Below are positions 1 to 7,515 of a DNA stretch of 64,000 nucleotides, piece after piece. The stretch lies in contig NZ_CP072842.1 in the NCBI RefSeq assembly GCF_017948305.1, positions 2,176,501-2,240,500 on the forward strand, given 5' to 3'. A program made the translations under genes and the position numbers. The notes beneath the pieces are model-generated. The model worked only from the letters and a program-made list of their open reading frames with translations. It ran no database searches and was not told the origin of the DNA. The stretch comes from Faecalibacter bovis. Lineage in GTDB: Bacteria; Bacteroidota; Bacteroidia; Flavobacteriales; Weeksellaceae. Numbering within the stretch: the stretch's first letter is position 1; each line of letters opens with the position of its first letter.

Positions 1-2793
1 TAAATCAAGATGATAAGATTGGTTTAAAATATTTACTCTGTTTTCAATAGCTTTTGTGGCAAAAGATTCGTGGTTTTGCCTTGATTTATTTATTTTTTCA
101 CTTGTAATTCGGCCAACTCCATTATCAATTATATGAATGATTAAATGAGTTTCGTTTTGATCAATAATTATCTCAATTTTTTTATCTCCATTTTTATGTA
201 AAAGACCATGTTTTATAGCATTTTCAATAATTGGTTGCAGTAAAAGTGATGGGAATTTCCACAAGTGTGTTTCTACATCATTTTTAATTTCTATTTTATA
301 TTCAAAATTATCATCAAATCGTGCTTTTTCAATATCTAAATAAATTTCATTTGTTTCAATTTCTTCCTTCAAACTAATAAAATCCTTTTCGCTTAGTTTA
401 AGAATTTTGCGTGTTAATTTTGAGAATTTTGATAAATAAAATAAAGCTAATTTTTTGTCTTCTGTTAAAATATAGGACTGAATTGTATTTAACGCATTAA
501 AGAAAAAATGCGGATTCATTTGTGATTTAATTGACTTTAATTTTTGAATATTCAGTTCGTTTTTTAAATTAATTTGATCAATATTTGACTGATTAATTTC
601 TTTAATTTTCTTGATTCTAATTCGTGTATAATAGAATATAAAAGCAATAATTGAACTGATTAATAATGCATTAAACCAAAATTTTACCCAAAAAGGTTTA
701 TCAATGGTAAAATTAATTTCTTTTGAAATGACACTTTTATAATCTCCTTCAATTAAAATTTTAACGTTATAATTACCTGGTGCTAACGAAGAAAGATTAA
801 TTATTCTTGATTTATGATCTTTCTTAATCCAATTAGAGTTATTGATTTTGTAATATATGTTATAAACCTCATTTGGTGTTTTACTAATTACCTTGAAATG
901 AATGTCTATATTATTTTCGTTATGATGTAATTCTTTAATAATCGGCAGATCAATTTCTTTAGAATTAATGATAATTTTATCAATATCTAACCAAGGATGA
1001 AAGTTCGAAGTAAAATTGTATTTATTCTTTTTTAAAATTCCTAAAGTTGTAGCAAAATACAAGTACGATCCAATTCTTTCTACATCTGTTGCTTTGAAAG
1101 TTGGAGTCAAATTGATCATTTTCGAACTCGAATTATGAATTAAATCGTATTCATAAACCGCATTTGATGTGAAAATGAATAACAGATTATCTAAAACTTT
1201 AATTTTTTCAACGGTCGCATTTTTAATATAAGAAGGCAAAACAAAATTAGAAATTTGATTTGTTTCGTTTAATTTAACAATCACATCATCATTAGTTAAT
1301 CCAATGATGAAATCTTGGAAAGCATATAAATCTTTAAGATATATTGATTTTCCATTGGAATCTTTAATTTCCGAATAAATGTCGTTTTTAACTGTTATTA
1401 AGCCGTAATTCGTGGCAAAATACAACAGGTTGGATTTTGGAAGGTATAAAACACTTCTCGAATTTAGTTCTGACAAAATGTAAGTAAAATATAATCCATT
1501 CTGTATTAGCTCATCAGCTTTCGGGTATTGCGCTTGATTCTTTCGATGTATTTCTGGATCATTCGTCACTAAACCCGAACGAATACTTCCTGCAAATGCA
1601 TAATTATTTTTCGAGATTTTAGTTAAGTCTTTTACAGCGATATAATTTTCATAAATTTCGTCAGGATCAATCCATTTAAAAGTTGATGAAGTCGCTAAAA
1701 TTCGATTTTCGCTTTCATCAAATTTGTTCATTAAAAAACCATGGTTCGATGTAAAACTATGAATCAATTTGTACTGATCATTATCCGATGAAAATATTTT
1801 TTCGTCTTCTGTACTAATGATTAAATTATCACGATTTTTTGATAAAAGTGTAGGAATAGACTTTAAATCAAATACTTTGGTTTTAAAACTTTCAACGAAC
1901 AGAATTCCTTCATTCAAAGTAGAAATCCAATAATGATTGTGTTTATCCTTGAAAATTTGAGAGATATTTTTCTTAGGAAAATAAACTTCCGTATTCTTTC
2001 GAATGATATTATATTTAACGATTCCAGAAGTTGTACTTAACCAAATTTCATTATCAAAACTGGTTATGTTTTGTTTAAATTCGAAAGGAAAATCAATTTT
2101 ATGTTGAACTAATTTTTTACCATCAAACGTGTAAAAAACTTTAGAATTATGTTTATCAAATAAATACAATTTACCCTTTAAAGTAGTTGTAATTGGGTTT
2201 TCTATATTTTTTTTGAACTGCGGATCAATCTTAATAATATTGACATTATTCTTATCGAAAAGTTTTACAACTTCTTTAAATATAATTCCAAATCGACCAT
2301 TAAATTCAAATACTTCCACAACGCCATTTGTTGGCTCTTTCAGAATTGATTTCTTTTTTAAATCCTTTAACGAGAAATAACTTATAAAATCTTGTTCTAT
2401 CACATAAATAATATCGTTACTTATAATGTATTCTATAAAACCTTTGGAAGTAGTTTCGGGTAAAGTTTTAATCACATTATTTTCGATGTAATATATTTTT
2501 CCGTTAAAATCTTGATACCAAATTCTGTTGTAAGAATCTAATTGAATATTAAATACACCATTTTTTCGGATTTGATCAATTTTTTCAAGAACGTTTCCAT
2601 CATATTTAAACATACCATTTTCACTAGCAATCCAAAAAAATCCTTTTTTATCTTGCTTTATGTCGTATATAGTATTAGTTGTTAAACCTTCAGCTGTATT
2701 TATACGGTAAAAAAATGGTTCCTGAGCATGTAAATTGATGTTCAGTATTAATATGATAGTGGTAATTATATATTTTAAATTGGATTGTTTGAT
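1..2793 (-). CDS. Two-component-propeller sensor histidine kinase, LytS/YehU type (3' end off the window)
   Basis: This gene runs off the left edge; about 930 codons are visible. Reading the minus strand there is a hydrophobic signal peptide ending LHAQ, then a long run of Reg_prop beta-propeller blades (the first reads EGLTTNTIYDIKQD), a Y_Y_Y domain (about 720-950), one membrane helix (about 620-690), and a LytS-type kinase domain. The phosphoacceptor His lies in SQMNPHFFFNALNTI (codon 510-508), followed by an HATPase with PIIENAIKHGL and DNGVGR. Periplasmic propeller kinases of this architecture sense ligands and phosphorylate LytTR response regulators; the partner would lie to the left. 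The start is a puzzle: the frame is closed by a stop at 2814-2812 and holds no ATG, GTG or TTG before the signal peptide, so the ATC at 2793 was chosen as the most plausible initiation point. A nearby indel would be the alternative. Identity is secure, start is not. Confidence 0.88.
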   Translation of the reverse strand, partial: MKQSNLKYIITTIILILNINLHAQEPFFYRINTAEGLTTNTIYDIKQDKKGFFWIASENGMFKYDGNVLEKIDQIRKNGVFNIQLDSYNRIWYQDFNGKIYYIENNVIKTLPETTSKGFIEYIISNDIIYVIEQDFISYFSLKDLKKKSILKEPTNGVVEVFEFNGRFGIIFKEVVKLFDKNNVNIIKIDPQFKKNIENPITTTLKGKLYLFDKHNSKVFYTFDGKKLVQHKIDFPFEFKQNITSFDNEIWLSTTSGIVKYNIIRKNTEVYFPKKNISQIFKDKHNHYWISTLNEGILFVESFKTKVFDLKSIPTLLSKNRDNLIISTEDEKIFSSDNDQYKLIHSFTSNHGFLMNKFDESENRILATSSTFKWIDPDEIYENYIAVKDLTKISKNNYAFAGSIRSGLVTNDPEIHRKNQAQYPKADELIQNGLYFTYILSELNSRSVLYLPKSNLLYFATNYGLITVKNDIYSEIKDSNGKSIYLKDLYAFQDFIIGLTNDDVIVKLNETNQISNFVLPSYIKNATVEKIKVLDNLLFIFTSNAVYEYDLIHNSSSKMINLTPTFKATDVERIGSYLYFATTLGILKKNKYNFTSNFHPWLDIDKIIINSKEIDLPIIKELHHNENNIDIHFKVISKTPNEVYNIYYKINNSNWIKKDHKSRIINLSSLAPGNYNVKILIEGDYKSVISKEINFTIDKPFWVKFWFNALLISSIIAFIFYYTRIRIKKIKEINQSNIDQINLKNELNIQKLKSIKSQMNPHFFFNALNTIQSYILTEDKKLALFYLSKFSKLTRKILKLSEKDFISLKEEIETNEIYLDIEKARFDDNFEYKIEIKNDVETHLWKFPSLLLQPIIENAIKHGLLHKNGDKKIEIIIDQNETHLIIHIIDNGVGRITSEKINKSRQNHESFATKAIENRVNILNQSYHLDL

Positions 2794-2932
2794 AAAATTT
2801 AGGTTTAAGTTTTAATCAAATAAATATAGTGTTTTTGTGTATTCTATGTTGTAATTTTTTAATAGATAGGATTCAAAATTTAGATTTTATCAATAAGATT
2901 GTTTAAACATCCTTTTACCATGAACCTTTTTG

Positions 2933-2940
2933 TATTTTTG
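2933..2940 (+). promoter_or_regulatory. Promoter -7 box for the GreA-like gene
   Basis: TATTTTTG matches the Bacteroidota TAnnTTTG consensus exactly and lies 20 nt before the ATG at 2961. Confidence 0.65.
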
Positions 2941-2960
2941 CTTTTACACTTTTAATAAAA

Positions 2961-3398
2961 ATGACAAACGAATTATACGAGAAAATTGTAAATGTATTTG
3001 ATGAAAAAATTAATTATCTAAACGCATTAATTGATGATTTACGTTCCCAAAACAACGATACCAAAAGTAGTATGGGAGATAAGTACGAAACTTCAAGGGA
3101 AATGATGCAACAAGAAATTACTCGAATTCAAAATCAACTGAATGAAGTGTTAATTCAGCAAGATCAATTTTTGAAATTAGGTGTAAAGGAAAGTAAGATT
3201 ATTATAAACGGATCTTATGTCGAAACTTCGATGGGAAATTTTCTTATCGGTTGTAGTTTAGGTGAAATAAAATTCGACGATAAAAAGATTTTTGTTTTAT
3301 CAAATCAAACGCCGTTAGCAAAAGTTTTTTTGGGTAAATCAGTTAACGATACATTCCAAATGAATGGGAAAACATTTCAGATTAATAAAGTAGATTAG
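2961..3398 (+). CDS. GreA/GreB-like transcription elongation factor family protein
   Basis: A 145-residue protein with an N-terminal helical hairpin (about residues 1-75) carrying the GreA-like stretch SSMGDKYETSREMMQQE, and a beta-rich C-terminal half (80-145) that resembles the GreA/Rnk FKBP-like domain, including PLAKVFLGKSVNDTFQMNG. Gre factors insert a coiled coil into the RNA polymerase secondary channel. This one is shorter than typical GreA (about 158) and lacks the usual acidic D/E pair at a recognisable hairpin tip, so cleavage activity cannot be assumed. It sits alone between its own promoter and terminator. Family assignment is by pattern only; orthologues in Flavobacteriia are often mislabelled as 3-oxoacyl-ACP synthase. 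Confidence 0.7.
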   Translation: MTNELYEKIVNVFDEKINYLNALIDDLRSQNNDTKSSMGDKYETSREMMQQEITRIQNQLNEVLIQQDQFLKLGVKESKIIINGSYVETSMGNFLIGCSLGEIKFDDKKIFVLSNQTPLAKVFLGKSVNDTFQMNGKTFQINKVD

Positions 3399-3426
3399 AA
3401 TTGTAAAATCCGATTTTAAAGAATAA

Positions 3427-3457
3427 AAAAAGACCGAAGTTGCAGCTCGGTCTTTTT
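3427..3457 (+). terminator. Intrinsic terminator after the GreA-like gene
   Basis: Perfect 11-bp stem AAAAAGACCGA / TCGGTCTTTTT with a 9-nt loop, ending in a T run. Confidence 0.85.
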
Positions 3458-3500
3458 AATTGAAAAGTATGCATTATGATTAAGTGAAACTTTGACATTT

Positions 3501-3638
3501 TTAAAACTTCCAGCATTTGCTTTCGTAGAATAAACGTTTTTTCACTGTGTTTTGTACAAAATCTAATTCGGTTTTAACATTAAAACCATTGGATTGTAAA
3601 ACATGTTTATGTTCTTGAAAAGAAACTCTTTTTAAGAT
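3501..3638 (-). pseudogene. Possible gene remnant, start-less 45-codon frame
   Basis: The minus strand reads an open frame of 45 codons ending FYESKCWKF then a stop, with charged, protein-like composition (for example NGFNVKTELDFVQNTVKKR). It is closed upstream by TGA at 3641-3639 and has no ATG, GTG or TTG. I do not recognise the family. It may be the tail of a decayed transposase or other gene, given the inverted repeat right next to it, or it may be chance. Confidence 0.25.
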
Positions 3639-3670
3639 TCAATACAATGTTATGATTATAATATAAGTTA

Positions 3671-3757
3671 GAAATAAGGCCCACTTTGATTGGAAAGTAA
3701 CGTGTGTGCATTATGGAAAAAATATAAACCAAAGTCAAGAAGTGAGCCTGATATTTC
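3671..3757. repeat. Imperfect inverted repeat, 87 bp
   Basis: GAAATAAGGCCCACTT (3671-3686) is matched by the reverse complement of AAGTGAGCCTGATATTTC (3740-3757) with a two-base insertion and one mismatch; an inner TGATTGG/CCAAAGTCA pair extends the match. It could be collapsed ends of an insertion sequence, a MITE-like element, or a structured RNA. Confidence 0.45.
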
Positions 3758-3881
3758 CTCTTTATATTGTGATTTGCTTTTTATTTATGTAATAAAAAAC
3801 AACAACATGTTTGTTTAAATTGTCTTTTACGTTTCGTGCGATTTACAAAAAAACGTATGACTTAGCTTTCGCTTTGTCAAT

Positions 3882-3901
3882 AATTCAAGTAAACTTGAAT
3901 T
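3882..3901. promoter_or_regulatory. Palindrome AATTCAAGT-AA-ACTTGAATT
   Basis: Perfect 9-bp arms with a 2-nt centre, about 130-150 bp upstream of the XRE regulator promoter. It is a candidate protein-binding site; a second smaller palindrome AATCAA-C-TTGATT follows at 3942-3954. Confidence 0.4.
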
Positions 3902-4032
3902 GAACTTCTCGTGTAAAGCAATGAGTCTAAATTATAATTTCAATCAACTTGATTTTAAGATGATTCAATCTCTCAATCAAAAACTAAATTAAATTCATTT
4001 ATAACTGAACTCATTTATTGTGTTTTTTTGTG

Positions 4033-4040
4033 TAGTTTTG
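4033..4040 (+). promoter_or_regulatory. Promoter -7 box for the XRE/IrrE-like regulator
   Basis: TAGTTTTG matches TAnnTTTG. It lies 90 bp before the ATG chosen at 4131, so the open frame upstream of 4131 is partly promoter and untranslated leader. No good -33 TTTG is seen at the usual spacing. Confidence 0.5.
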
Positions 4041-4070
4041 ATTTTGTTTGTAAGCAGATTTAATTCAATC

Positions 4071-4084
4071 AGCGAACGTTCGCT
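4071..4084. promoter_or_regulatory. Palindromic operator candidate AGCGAACGTTCGCT
   Basis: A perfect 14-bp palindrome, GC-rich against an AT-rich background, lies between the -7 box (4033-4040) and the start codon (4131). This is the position expected for autorepression by the encoded XRE-family regulator. The core GCGAACGTTCGC has the same type of symmetry as RamB/ScfR family sites, but the match to a known motif is not claimed. Confidence 0.5.
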
Positions 4085-4130
4085 AAATTATGAAAATTCG
4101 TTTACATTCACCAAATATTTTTATAAAAAA

Positions 4131-5636
4131 ATGCAAGAAGATTATATAAAACTTATTTTCGGATTAAAAATTAAACAGATAAGAACAGCTAAAGACTTGT
4201 CTCTGTTTAAATTATCTAAAATAACTGGGCTTTCAAAATCATATTTAAACGAGATTGAAAAAGGCAAAAAATATCCAAAAACGGATAAAATTATTTTATT
4301 AGCAGAAGCTTTTGATGTGCCTTATGACGATTTAGTTTCTTTAAAGTTAGATAAAAATTTAGCACCAGTAGCAGAAATCTTACAATCTAATCTTTTGCAG
4401 GAGATACCTTTAGAGCTTTTCGGGATTGAAGAAAGAGATTTAATTGAGATAATTTCCAATGCTCCGATGAAAGTAAATGCTTTTATTTCCACATTAATCG
4501 AAATTGGAAACAATTACAATTTAACGAAAGAAAGTTTTTATTTAGCATCCTTACGATCTTTCCAAGAAGCGAACGATAATTATTTCCCAGAATTAGAAAT
4601 TGCCGCCAAAAATTTCTTGAAACAATATTCTACTTACCAAGAAGGTGAAACGATTACTGACGATTTGATGACGGAAATCTTGAAAGAAGAGTACGGAATC
4701 GAAGTTTTTTATGAAGATTTTAAATCGCACAAACGTCCTGAATTAGGTAAGCTGCGATCGATTTATATAGAAGAAAAGAAGCATTTATACATCAATATTG
4801 ATTCAGATTTAGATCAAAAAAGATTCATTTTAGCAAAAGAGTTAGGATATAATTATTTAGGTTATAAAGAACGTTTAAACACATATTCGTGGGTTTCTTT
4901 CGAGAATTTTGATCAATTATTGAATAATTTTTATGCATCTTATTTTGCTGGAGCATTATTATTGCCTGAAGATGAATTAGTATACAAAATGACTCAATTA
5001 TTTGGTGAAGACAAGCACGATATTAAGAATTTCTTACGTCTTTTCGGAAGTTATACCGAGTCCCCAGAAACGGTTTATCAGCGCATGACTAATTTATTGC
5101 CTAAACATTTTAATATTCGTGATTTATTCTTTTTACGTTTAACAACGAAGATAGGAACAGGAAAATATAAGTTAACAAAAGAATTACATCTAAATCAGCA
5201 ACAATCTCCACAAGCTAACGAAACTGATGAGCATTATTGTAGACGTTGGGTGTCTTTAAATGTTTTAAAAAAATTAGAAAATTCAACTCCAGAAGATCCT
5301 GAACATGTAATTTCTTCCCAAGTTTCGATTTATCCTTTTAATAATAATCAAAAATATTACGTGGTTTCTTCAGCGACGAAAGATCCTTTTAATCCTGATT
5401 ATTTACGAAGCGTTACAATTGGATTGTTGCATAAAAGTGCGCAAAGAAAAGTAAAGTTTTTAAATGATCCAGAAATTCCTATAAAAGAAGTTGCGGTTAC
5501 ATGCGAAAACTGTGGAATGGAGAATTGTGCCGAACGTGTTGCGCCACCAAAACGTTTTTCTAAAGATATGCAATCTAAGAGATTAAGCGTTGTTGTAAAT
5601 GAATTTATTAGGGAAAAAGTCAATAGATTTAAGTAA
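4131..5636 (+). CDS. XRE-family regulator with degenerate IrrE domain and ScfR-type C-terminal domain
   Basis: Starting at the ATG at 4131 gives 501 residues; the frame is open back to 4020, but that part overlaps the promoter and has no homologue-like content. Residues 10-65 form an HTH (LSKITGLSKSYLNEIEKGKKYP). A long central segment corresponds to the IrrE/ImmA-like M78 domain, but where HExxH should be it reads AKELGYNYLG, so the zinc-protease site is lost. The C-terminus has the Cys-rich DUF2083/ScfR signature CENCGMENCAERVAPPKRF. Relatives (RamB, ScfR, MldR) sense acyl-CoA or central-carbon status and repress acetate, propionate or glyoxylate genes. Here no target gene is adjacent; palindromes at its own promoter suggest autoregulation. 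Ligand unknown. Confidence 0.85.
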   Translation: MQEDYIKLIFGLKIKQIRTAKDLSLFKLSKITGLSKSYLNEIEKGKKYPKTDKIILLAEAFDVPYDDLVSLKLDKNLAPVAEILQSNLLQEIPLELFGIEERDLIEIISNAPMKVNAFISTLIEIGNNYNLTKESFYLASLRSFQEANDNYFPELEIAAKNFLKQYSTYQEGETITDDLMTEILKEEYGIEVFYEDFKSHKRPELGKLRSIYIEEKKHLYINIDSDLDQKRFILAKELGYNYLGYKERLNTYSWVSFENFDQLLNNFYASYFAGALLLPEDELVYKMTQLFGEDKHDIKNFLRLFGSYTESPETVYQRMTNLLPKHFNIRDLFFLRLTTKIGTGKYKLTKELHLNQQQSPQANETDEHYCRRWVSLNVLKKLENSTPEDPEHVISSQVSIYPFNNNQKYYVVSSATKDPFNPDYLRSVTIGLLHKSAQRKVKFLNDPEIPIKEVAVTCENCGMENCAERVAPPKRFSKDMQSKRLSVVVNEFIREKVNRFK

Positions 5637-5690
5637 TTCTAACAGAATATAAAAAGTGAAATTGTTTCTAAAGACACACAAATAAGATAA

Positions 5691-5719
5691 AAAAAACCGG
5701 ATGATTAATCCGGTTTTTT
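5691..5719. terminator. Bidirectional terminator between the XRE regulator and rsmE
   Basis: Stem AAAAAACCGGAT / ATCCGGTTTTTT (12 bp, loop GATTA), with A and T runs on both sides, placed between two convergent genes. Confidence 0.85.
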
Positions 5720-6432
5720 TATTTATGATTATATGCCCAATCTGTTGCAAAAACAGCTTGTAATGCGGCAGTTTCAGTTCTGAAACGTTGCGAACCTAAT
5801 GAAATTCCATTAAAGCCTTTTTCGTAAGCAGTCTTAATTTCGTCGCGAGAAAAATCTCCTTCAGGTCCAATCATAATTAAAACCTTTTCAGGTTGTTCAC
5901 TTAAAATTTGGTTGTAAGGAGTTCTTTCAATATCATTCTCACAATGAGCAATACATTTTTTATAGTCTTTAAAATCTTGCTTGATGAAATCATTAAACTT
6001 AGTTAAATCGTTCATTTTAGGTAAATAAGCCTTTAACGATTGTTTCGTAGCTGATTGTACAATTTTTTCTAAACGTTCAATTTTAATGTTTTTTCGCTCT
6101 GAATGAAAAGTTTGTAAAAACGTAATTTCATCTATACCAATTTCGGTTGCTTTTTCTAAGAAAAATTCAATACGTTCCATTGTTTTAGTAGGAGCGATGG
6201 CAACATGAAGATAGTATTTTTTTTGCTCGAAATTTTCTTGTAATTCTATAACATTGGCTTCAACAGATTTTTTAGTTACTTGTGTAACTTCACACTTTGC
6301 TAAATTTCCATTCCCATCAGTTACATGTATAATATCGCCTTCATTTCCTCGTAAAACTTTTGCGAAATGATTGCTTTCTTCTTCACTTAAAAAAGCATGA
6401 TTACCTTGAAATGTTCCAAAAAATAACTTCAT
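5719..6432 (-). CDS. rsmE: 16S rRNA (uracil1498-N3)-methyltransferase RsmE
   Basis: A 237-residue SPOUT methyltransferase that modifies U1498 of 16S rRNA in the 30S subunit. An N-terminal PUA-like barrel (about 1-70) is followed by the SPOUT knot. The SAM-binding knot motifs are visible near the C-terminus: IGPEGDFSRDE and SLGSQRFRTETAALQAV. The start codon lies one base downstream of the tsaD stop, so the two genes form an operon on the minus strand. Length is normal for the family. Confident. Confidence 0.95.
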   Translation of the reverse strand: MKLFFGTFQGNHAFLSEEESNHFAKVLRGNEGDIIHVTDGNGNLAKCEVTQVTKKSVEANVIELQENFEQKKYYLHVAIAPTKTMERIEFFLEKATEIGIDEITFLQTFHSERKNIKIERLEKIVQSATKQSLKAYLPKMNDLTKFNDFIKQDFKDYKKCIAHCENDIERTPYNQILSEQPEKVLIMIGPEGDFSRDEIKTAYEKGFNGISLGSQRFRTETAALQAVFATDWAYNHK

Positions 6433-6433
6433 C

Positions 6434-7453
6434 TTAAATATGGTATTTAGCTACAGATTTTGCTGTACGATCTGTAAATAAGTTACGTTCAAATTTTAAT
6501 TGTCCTACAATCGCAATCATAGCTGCATTGTCAGTAGTATATTCAAATTTTGGAATAAAAGTTTTCCAACCAAATTTTTCCTCACCTTCTTTTAAACGAG
6601 CTCTAATTTCTGAATTTGCAGAAACTCCACCAGCAATTGCAATTTGTTTGATACCAGTTTCGTCTGAAGCTTGTTTGATTTTTGCCATTAAAATATCTAC
6701 AATCGAACGTTGAATTGAAGCACATAAATCATCAAGATTTTCTTCAATAAAATTTGGATTTCCTTTTACTTCTTTTTGTATAAAGTATAAAATAGACGTT
6801 TTAAATCCAGAAAAACTAAAATTTAAACCATCAATTTTAGGTTTAGCAAATTTGAATTTTGTTGGATCACCAATTTTAGATTTTTTATCGATAATTGGAC
6901 CCGCTGGATAAGGTAAATTTAAAATTTTACCTGCTTTATCAAAAGCTTCGCCGGCAGCATCATCAATCGTTTCACCTAAAATTTCCATGTCTAAATAATC
7001 GTTAATTTTTACAATCTGTGTGTGTCCACCACTAACTGTTAAACATAAAAATGGAAAAGTTGGTTTTACATCATTTGCATCCTCTATAAAATTAGCTAAA
7101 ATATGTCCTTGCATATGATTAACTTCAATTAATGGAATGTCTAAACTTTGAGAAAAAGATTTTGCAAAACTTCCTCCAACTAACAAAGAACCCATTAATC
7201 CTGGACCTCTGGTGTAAGAAATTGCTTTTAAATCTTCCTTAGAAATATTTGCCTGTTTTAAGGCTTGATCCACTACAGGAACTATATTTTGTTGATGTGC
7301 TCTGGATGCTAATTCTGGGACTACGCCACCATATTCTTCGTGCACTTTTTGACTTGCAACAACATTTGATAATATTTTGTTATCTAGTATGACTGCTGCT
7401 CCTGTATCATCGCAAGAAGATTCTATGGCTAAAATGTAGTTTTTATCGCTCAT
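6434..7453 (-). CDS. tsaD: tRNA N6-threonylcarbamoyladenosine transferase TsaD
   Basis: A 339-residue Kae1/TsaD protein that transfers the threonylcarbamoyl group from TC-AMP to A37 of ANN-decoding tRNAs, working with TsaB and TsaE. The N-terminus ESSCDDTGAAV is the ASKHA phosphate motif; the metal-binding HMQGH has His113 and His117; SGGHTQI, the FDKAGKILNLPYPAGP stretch and AIAGGVSANS are all present. It is first in the tsaD-rsmE pair and is divergent from the tamB-like gene, with only 62 bp between the two starts. Length and motifs are intact. Confidence 0.97.
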   Translation of the reverse strand: MSDKNYILAIESSCDDTGAAVILDNKILSNVVASQKVHEEYGGVVPELASRAHQQNIVPVVDQALKQANISKEDLKAISYTRGPGLMGSLLVGGSFAKSFSQSLDIPLIEVNHMQGHILANFIEDANDVKPTFPFLCLTVSGGHTQIVKINDYLDMEILGETIDDAAGEAFDKAGKILNLPYPAGPIIDKKSKIGDPTKFKFAKPKIDGLNFSFSGFKTSILYFIQKEVKGNPNFIEENLDDLCASIQRSIVDILMAKIKQASDETGIKQIAIAGGVSANSEIRARLKEGEEKFGWKTFIPKFEYTTDNAAMIAIVGQLKFERNLFTDRTAKSVAKYHI

Positions 7454-7515
7454 AAACCCTTGTAGAATAAAATTTATACTTATTTTTACACTGCAAATAT
7501 CGTAAAATTAAACCA

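Larger units (their letters stand above)
3458..4030. other. Long intergenic stretch with degenerate sequence
   Basis: About 570 bases with no convincing gene. It holds a start-less 45-codon open frame on the minus strand (3501-3638), an imperfect inverted repeat (3671-3757) and two palindromes (3882-3901 and 3942-3954) upstream of the XRE regulator. The composition is slightly richer in stop codons than neighbouring genes. It looks like a decayed insertion or gene plus a regulatory region. Confidence 0.6.
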
